This document shows positions 60,013-64,000 of a stretch of DNA of 64,000 nucleotides, piece after piece. Positions within the stretch are counted from its first letter, which is position 1. Each line of letters begins with the position of its first letter. The DNA lies in NCBI GenBank assembly GCA_963831705.1, contig CAWHRE010000010.1, positions 1,612,001 to 1,676,000 of the forward strand, in the 5' to 3' direction. The stretch is from DASQPR01 sp963831705 (lineage in GTDB: Bacteria > Actinomycetota > Actinomycetes > Mycobacteriales > Micromonosporaceae). Below the pieces are notes generated by a model that saw only the letters and a program-made list of their open reading frames with translations, had not been told where the DNA came from and ran no database searches. Made by a program: the position numbers and the translations under genes.

Positions 60013-61092
60013 ATGGGCTCCGTCCGTGTTGCCATCGTCGGTGTCGGTAACTGCGCCTCGTCCCTGATTCAGGGCGTGGAGTACTACCGCAACGCCGATC
60101 CCAACTCGCGTGTTCCGGGTCTCATGCACGTCACCTTCGGCGACTACCACGTTTCGGACGTGGAGTTCGTCGCGGCGTTCGACGTGGACGCCAAGAAGGT
60201 TGGGCGTGACCTGGCAGAGGCGATTGTCGCCAGCGAGAACAACACCATCAAGCTGTGCGATGTCGCGCCCACCGGCGTGAACGTTCAGCGTGGCCCGACG
60301 CTTGACGGCATGGGCCAGTACTACAAGGAGATCGTCGAAGAGTCCGACGAGACCCCGGTCGACGTCGTGGCCGCGCTCCGTGAGGCTCGGGTCGACGTGG
60401 TCGTCTCCTACCTTCCGGTCGGCTCCGAGGACGCTGACAAGTTCTATGCCCAGGCCGCCATGGACGCGGGCTGTGGCTTCGTCAACGCTCTCCCGGTCTT
60501 CATCGCTTCCGACCCGGTTTGGGCCAAGAAGTTCGAAGACGCCGGCCTCCCGATCGTCGGTGACGACATCAAGTCCCAGGTCGGCGCCACGATCGTGCAC
60601 CGCGCGCTCGCCAAGCTGTTCGAAGACCGTGGTGTGGAGCTGCTCCGCACGTACCAGCTGAACTTCGGCGGCAACATGGACTTCATGAACATGCTGGAGC
60701 GCAAGCGTCTCGTCTCGAAGAAGATCTCGAAGACCCAGTCGGTCACGTCGCAGATCCCGCACGAGATGCAGCGCAGTGACGTGCACATCGGCCCGTCGGA
60801 CCACGTGCCGTGGCTCGACGACCGCAAGTGGGCGTACATCCGCCTCGAGGGTCGCGCATTCGGCGACGTACCGCTGAACGCCGAGCTCAAGCTCGAGGTG
60901 CACGACTCGCCGAACTCGGCCGGTGTCATCATCGACGCGGTTCGGGCCTGCAAGATCGCCATGGATCGCAAGATCGGTGGACCGGTCCTGTCGGCGTCGA
61001 GCTACTTCATGAAGTCGCCGCCCGTGCAGTACGCCGACCACGACGCGCACGCCGCCGTCGAGGCGTTCATCAAGGGCGAGATCGAGCGCTAA
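60013..61092 (+). CDS. ino1: Inositol-3-phosphate synthase
   Basis: A 359-residue actinobacterial myo-inositol-1-phosphate synthase, converting glucose 6-phosphate with NAD. The Rossmann motif is VAIVGVGNCASSLIQGVEYY; later conserved blocks are VSYLPVGSEDADKFYAQAA, NALPVFIASDP, GDDIKSQVGATIVHRALA, NFGGNMDFMNMLE, SKKISKTQSV and the C-terminal SPNSAGVIIDAVR with LSASSYFMKSPP. GGAGG lies 7 nt before the ATG. Inositol feeds phosphatidylinositol, mannosides and mycothiol. Codon use is strongly biased to C-ending codons, as for highly expressed genes. Two small hairpins (near 59929 and 59968) lie between padR and ino1. Confidence 0.97.
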   Translation: MGSVRVAIVGVGNCASSLIQGVEYYRNADPNSRVPGLMHVTFGDYHVSDVEFVAAFDVDAKKVGRDLAEAIVASENNTIKLCDVAPTGVNVQRGPTLDGMGQYYKEIVEESDETPVDVVAALREARVDVVVSYLPVGSEDADKFYAQAAMDAGCGFVNALPVFIASDPVWAKKFEDAGLPIVGDDIKSQVGATIVHRALAKLFEDRGVELLRTYQLNFGGNMDFMNMLERKRLVSKKISKTQSVTSQIPHEMQRSDVHIGPSDHVPWLDDRKWAYIRLEGRAFGDVPLNAELKLEVHDSPNSAGVIIDAVRACKIAMDRKIGGPVLSASSYFMKSPPVQYADHDAHAAVEAFIKGEIER

Positions 61093-61118
61093 GCAACAAG
61101 TAAACGAGTTCCGCAAAG

Positions 61119-61158
61119 AGCGTCCCCTGCTGCCGATACCCGCAGGGGGCGCTTTTTT
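61119..61158 (+). terminator. Intrinsic terminator after ino1
   Basis: AGCGTCCCCTGC and GCAGGGGGCGCT pair over 12 bp (one G-T) with an 11-nt loop, followed by TTTTTT; the clearest classic terminator in the window. Confidence 0.9.
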
Positions 61159-61159
61159 G

Positions 61160-61663
61160 CTATGGAAGAAACTCGTGCTCGATCCGGACTCTCGCTTCGA
61201 GCTGAAGCAGGAATCGCTTGCGGTCGAGCCCGCCGCCGAACCCGACGAGCTTCCCACCCGCACCGACCACGCGGTGGCACGGCACAATCACCGGCACCGG
61301 GTTGCGGTTACAAGCGGTCCCGACGGCACGCGCCGCGTCCGGGTCACCGAGCGCCTTGGCAATATCGCCATACGTCGCCATCTCCCCGAACGGGATGGCC
61401 GCGATCAACTTCCACACCGAACGTTCAAAATCAGACCCATCCGGTACGGCCAGCCGTACGTCGAACTCCGTCAGGTGACCGGCGAAGTACTGCCGCAGCT
61501 GTTCCGCGGTTCTCGCCAAGATCGGATCCGGATCGTCCGCGATCCGATGGCGGCCGAGACCGGCGAAGTGCATCTTCGTAATCTCGCCTTCGTCAGCGGC
61601 GACGCCGAACGTGCCAATCGGCGTAGGCACCGAAATCCACTGCTCCATCCGCCCAGTGTCCAC
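61160..61663 (-). CDS. ogt: Methylated-DNA-[protein]-cysteine S-methyltransferase
   Basis: A 167-residue O6-alkylguanine repair protein. The acceptor Cys is in VPVIVPCHRVVG; the helix-turn-helix is GEMATYGDIAKALG with AVGTACNRNP (the Arg/Asn switch region), and GGLDRKRFLLQLE completes the fold. It removes the alkyl group onto itself once. GTG at 61663 has GGAGG 4 nt upstream; ATG at 61648 matches the usual family start and is the alternative. It converges on ino1 and uses the far side of its terminator. Confidence 0.94.
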   Translation of the reverse strand: MDTGRMEQWISVPTPIGTFGVAADEGEITKMHFAGLGRHRIADDPDPILARTAEQLRQYFAGHLTEFDVRLAVPDGSDFERSVWKLIAAIPFGEMATYGDIAKALGDPDAARAVGTACNRNPVPVIVPCHRVVGAGGKLVGFGGGLDRKRFLLQLEARVRIEHEFLP

Positions 61664-61751
61664 CCACCCTCCGACGATCCAGGGGATCGGAGATCTTGGG
61701 AGCTGATCGACGTCAAATCTTCATGATCACAGCGCTGAGCTGACACTCGTT

Positions 61752-61800
61752 CCAAGATCCGCGGTCTTCGCGCTGGAAATGCCAAGATTCGCAGTCTTCG
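61752..61800. repeat. Pair of 19-bp direct repeats with 30-bp period
   Basis: CCAAGATCCGCGGTCTTCG (61752-61770) and CCAAGATTCGCAGTCTTCG (61782-61800), two mismatches. Each is itself an imperfect palindrome (AAGA...TCTT). They lie in the 254-bp gap between ogt and the NfeD-like gene, where no gene is seen; a related AGATCTTGG occurs at 61689. Confidence 0.5.
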
Positions 61801-61917
61801 ACGCGGGGTGTATCTGGTACGTCACCTATTCGGGGCGGGCGCGGAGTGGCGCGCCGGGTCTAGCGTGATTTCCGGTGATCGCATTGGTGTGATGCGAAAC
61901 CGTGGAGGCGATACGCG

Positions 61918-62478
61918 GTGACGACGACGTTCCTCATCGTTGGCGGTTTAGGGATCTTCCTGCTCGCCGGATCTCTGTTCCACGGTGGACACCTCCATTT
62001 CGGACATGTCCACTTTCACCTGCCGGTCCGCCTGCACGTCGGACACGGCGGCCACTCATCCGCGGACGCCGCGCTCTCCCTGCCGAGCATCGCCGGTTTC
62101 ATCGGTGCGTTCGGCTTCGGCGGCGCGATCGCGGCCCAGCTTCTTCAACCGCGTACCGCCACGATCCCGTCTGTGATCGGCGTCGCCGCCGCACTCCCGA
62201 CCGCTTACCTTGCCGCACGCTTGACTCGCGCGGCGATGGAGATGCGGACGGATGCGACGCCGACGCAACAGGACGTGGTCGGGTCGCTCGGCGTCGTCAT
62301 CCGCGAAATACCCGCTCAGGGGTACGGGGAAGTCCGCGTCGCGTTCGCCGGTCAGTTGATGAAGTTCCATGCGCGGTCGGCAGAGTCGCTGCCCGCGGGT
62401 ACGCGGATCCTCGTGATCGACGCACCCAGTTCCACCAGCGTGGTCGTTGAATCGACGGCCACTCACCTTCTCGACTGA
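61918..62478 (+). CDS. NfeD/YqiJ-like membrane protein with OB-fold
   Basis: A 186-residue protein: a membrane helix at the N-terminus, a His-rich loop (GGHLHFGHVHFHLPVRLHVG), a second pair of helices (SIAGFIGAFGFGGAIAAQLL; SVIGVAAALPTAYLAARLT) and a C-terminal OB-fold (DVVGSLGVVIREIPAQGYGE, then GTRILVIDAPSSTSVVVE). This is the NfeD-type partner of flotillins; the next gene is a flotillin. The GTG start has GGAGG 8-9 nt upstream. The His-rich loop might bind metal. Confidence 0.85.
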   Translation: MTTTFLIVGGLGIFLLAGSLFHGGHLHFGHVHFHLPVRLHVGHGGHSSADAALSLPSIAGFIGAFGFGGAIAAQLLQPRTATIPSVIGVAAALPTAYLAARLTRAAMEMRTDATPTQQDVVGSLGVVIREIPAQGYGEVRVAFAGQLMKFHARSAESLPAGTRILVIDAPSSTSVVVESTATHLLD

Positions 62479-62490
62479 CCGAGTCAGTCG
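62472..62490 (+). other. Intercistronic hairpin between nfeD-like and flotillin genes
   Basis: CGACTGAC and GTCAGTCG with loop CGA, overlapping the upstream stop codon; no T-run, so more likely a stabilising or coupling element than a terminator. Confidence 0.4.
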
Positions 62491-62512
62491 GGGTGTCCAC
62501 AAAGGATGCACC

Positions 62513-64000
62513 ATGTCTTCCCTCGTCGTAGCGATCGTCGGTGCGGCACTCCTCGTACTGCTGATCATGTGGTTCGTCCTGTCCCGGATCCGGGTCGCCG
62601 GACCGAACCAGGCGTTCATCATCACCGGCCGCAAGACCCGTTCCACCCGTAACGCCGAAGGTGTGACCGTCGCCGACCTGTCCGGCCAGAAGGTCGTCAT
62701 GGGCGCATCGGTGTTCGTCATGCCGGTCGTTCAGAAGCTGTATGTGCTGGACCTGTCCAGCCGGGAGATCCCGGTCAGCATCACCGGCGCGGTCAGCAAG
62801 CAGGGCATCCGCTGCGACGCGGACGCGGTCGCGATCGTGAAGGTCGGAGGTTCGGCCGAATCGATCCGGTCGTCGGCACAGCGCTTTCTGCACCAACAGG
62901 ACCGCATCGCCACGTTCACCGCGCAGGTGCTGGCCGGCGCGCTGCGCTCGATCGTCGGGCGCCTCACGGTCGAGGAGATCATCCGGGATCGGGCCGCATT
63001 TGCGAGCGCAGTCGCGGAGGAGGCCGAGCACTCGCTTACGCACCAGGGCCTCGTGCTGGATGCGTTCCAGTTGGAGGACATCCGGACCGCTGGGTCGTAC
63101 CTAGCGGACCTCGGTCGCCCGGAAGCGGCACGCGTCTTCAAGGCAGCCGCGATCGCGGAGGCGCTCGCCCGGCAGAACGCCGAGCAGGAGCGAATGAAGG
63201 CCGAGGAGGCGATTGCCGAAGCCGAGCGCAACCTCGCGCTCAAGAAGGCGCAGGTCCAGGCCGAGATCGACTCGGCGAATGCGAAATCTGCGGCGGCCGG
63301 CCCGATCATGGAGGCAGCGCAGCAGCAGACGATCCTGACCGAACAGCAGAAGGTGGCCGAGCGCAACGCGGAGCTCAAGCAGCGTCAGCTCGACACCGAG
63401 GTGCGCAAGCCGGCCGACGCGGCCCGGTACAAGCTGGAGCAGGAGGCCGAAGCGGCACGCAACGCCGCCGTTCTTCGCGCCGACGCTGAGCGCCAGTCCA
63501 CGATCGCCGCTGCTCAAGCCAGCGCCGAGCAGGCTCGTCTGCTGGGTGAGGGTGAAAAGGCACGCCGTGCGGCGCTGGCCGACGCGAATGCCATCGAAGG
63601 TGCCAAGCAGGGTGAGGCCGAGCAGCGGCGTCGTTCCGCGATCGCCGAGGCGGTCGAGCGGGAAGGTGCGGCCGAGGCGTCAGCCATCCTGGCTCGCGGT
63701 AACGCCGAGGCTGAGGCGATGCAGCAGAAGGCGAACGCGTACGCGACGTACGGCGACGCGGCCGTCCTGGAAATGCTCGTCCGGGTGATGCCTCAGATGA
63801 TCGAGGCGGCCTCGGCTCCGATGGCGTCGATCGACAAGCTGACCGTCATCTCCACCGACGGCGCCGCATCGCTCACCAAGACGGTGGCCGCGAACGTCGC
63901 TCAAGGGCTTCAGATGGGCTCCGACCTGACCGGCATCGACTTGACCGCGCTGCTCGCGAGATTGGGCGGCGGTGCCGTGACGAACGGCGATACTCCCGCG
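62513..64000 (+). CDS. Flotillin/SPFH-family protein, 3' end cut by window edge
   Basis: 496 codons are visible, with no stop before the window ends. ATG at 62513 has AAAGGA 7 nt upstream. One N-terminal membrane helix (SLVVAIVGAALLVLLIMWFV) is followed by GPNQAFIITGRK and an SPFH/band 7 domain (VFVMPVVQKLYVLDLSSREI, IRCDADAVAIVKVGG), then a long Ala/Glu/Gln-rich coiled coil (about 205-410) and a conserved end (MPQMIEAASAPMASIDKLTVIS). Flotillins scaffold membrane microdomains, and this YqiK/FloT type is paired with the NfeD-like protein encoded just upstream. Confidence 0.93.
   Translation, partial: MSSLVVAIVGAALLVLLIMWFVLSRIRVAGPNQAFIITGRKTRSTRNAEGVTVADLSGQKVVMGASVFVMPVVQKLYVLDLSSREIPVSITGAVSKQGIRCDADAVAIVKVGGSAESIRSSAQRFLHQQDRIATFTAQVLAGALRSIVGRLTVEEIIRDRAAFASAVAEEAEHSLTHQGLVLDAFQLEDIRTAGSYLADLGRPEAARVFKAAAIAEALARQNAEQERMKAEEAIAEAERNLALKKAQVQAEIDSANAKSAAAGPIMEAAQQQTILTEQQKVAERNAELKQRQLDTEVRKPADAARYKLEQEAEAARNAAVLRADAERQSTIAAAQASAEQARLLGEGEKARRAALADANAIEGAKQGEAEQRRRSAIAEAVEREGAAEASAILARGNAEAEAMQQKANAYATYGDAAVLEMLVRVMPQMIEAASAPMASIDKLTVISTDGAASLTKTVAANVAQGLQMGSDLTGIDLTALLARLGGGAVTNGDTPA

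Noticed and set aside
1..64000. CRISPR arrays, tRNA/rRNA genes, insertion sequences, prophage genes
   Set aside because: I saw no regularly spaced repeats, no tRNA cloverleaf or rRNA segments, and no transposase, integrase or phage structural genes.

Overview
This 64 kb window is high-GC, densely coded chromosomal DNA from an actinobacterium (class Actinomycetes). The strongest placement evidence is conserved gene order: rpsF-ssb-rpsR-rplI-dnaB, then a class A penicillin-binding protein, DUF5318, PadR and inositol-3-phosphate synthase. The cyclophilin-rhomboid-PH-domain group next to a DUF5324-like gene is also typical, and both groups normally lie near oriC. I cannot name a genus. Many genes start 6-8 nt after a TANNNT -10 hexamer, which indicates leaderless transcripts, common in this class.

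Layout. 1-10 kb: envelope and glycan genes on the minus strand (two LytR-CpsA-Psr proteins, a DUF4153/4173 membrane protein, a polyprenyl sugar-phosphate transferase), a flavin reductase, an Fpg/Nei glycosylase, and a family 4 glycosyltransferase facing a large unrecognised membrane protein. 10-20 kb: a two-CBS protein, a PLP aminotransferase, CorA, a DUF5324-like protein, cyclophilin, rhomboid, PH protein, a frameshifted PH-like gene, an OmpR-type two-component system and a lipoprotein. 20-30.6 kb: a DDAH-like hydrolase divergent from an AsnC regulator, a YbjN-like protein, then a formate-dehydrogenase/molybdenum-cofactor block (FdhA-like oxidoreductase, DUF6457, MobA-like, FdhD, DUF4192, a kinase, MoaA, MoaD). 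30.6-36.8 kb: a large endonuclease Q-UvrD helicase fusion, an LppU-like protein, an ORC/AAA ATPase behind a LexA-like box, and DoxX. 36.8-43.6 kb: the moaC-mogA-moeA operon, a TauE/SafE transporter, a GGDEF(degenerate)-EAL protein and a GT87-like protein. 43.6-49.8 kb: dnaB, rplI, rpsR, ssb, rpsF, a secreted protein and an endonuclease IV-like protein. 49.8-64 kb: a GT87-like protein, two tandem class A PBPs with fibronectin III tails (the first broken by three frameshifts), DUF5318, PadR, ino1, ogt, and an NfeD/flotillin pair running off the end.

How the genes fit together. The two molybdenum-cofactor groups (mobA, fdhD, moaA, moaD; moaC, mogA, moeA) supply most steps needed to mature the formate-dehydrogenase-like enzyme; moaE and the sulfurylase are not in this window. 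Fpg/Nei, EndoQ-UvrD, endonuclease IV and Ogt form a scattered DNA-repair complement. LCP proteins, the sugar transferase, the glycosyltransferases and the PBPs serve envelope assembly.

The non-coding DNA has several striking features: a family of about 64-bp palindromic elements whose AGTTGATC ends supply TGA stop codons to neighbouring genes; a cluster of DnaA-box-like sites in front of dnaB; a ribosomal-protein leader that can hide the rpsF ribosome binding site; and a near-identical 272-bp tract shared by the two PBP genes, suggesting gene conversion. Several single-base frameshifts lie in short G/C runs, so sequencing error must be excluded before calling those genes dead.
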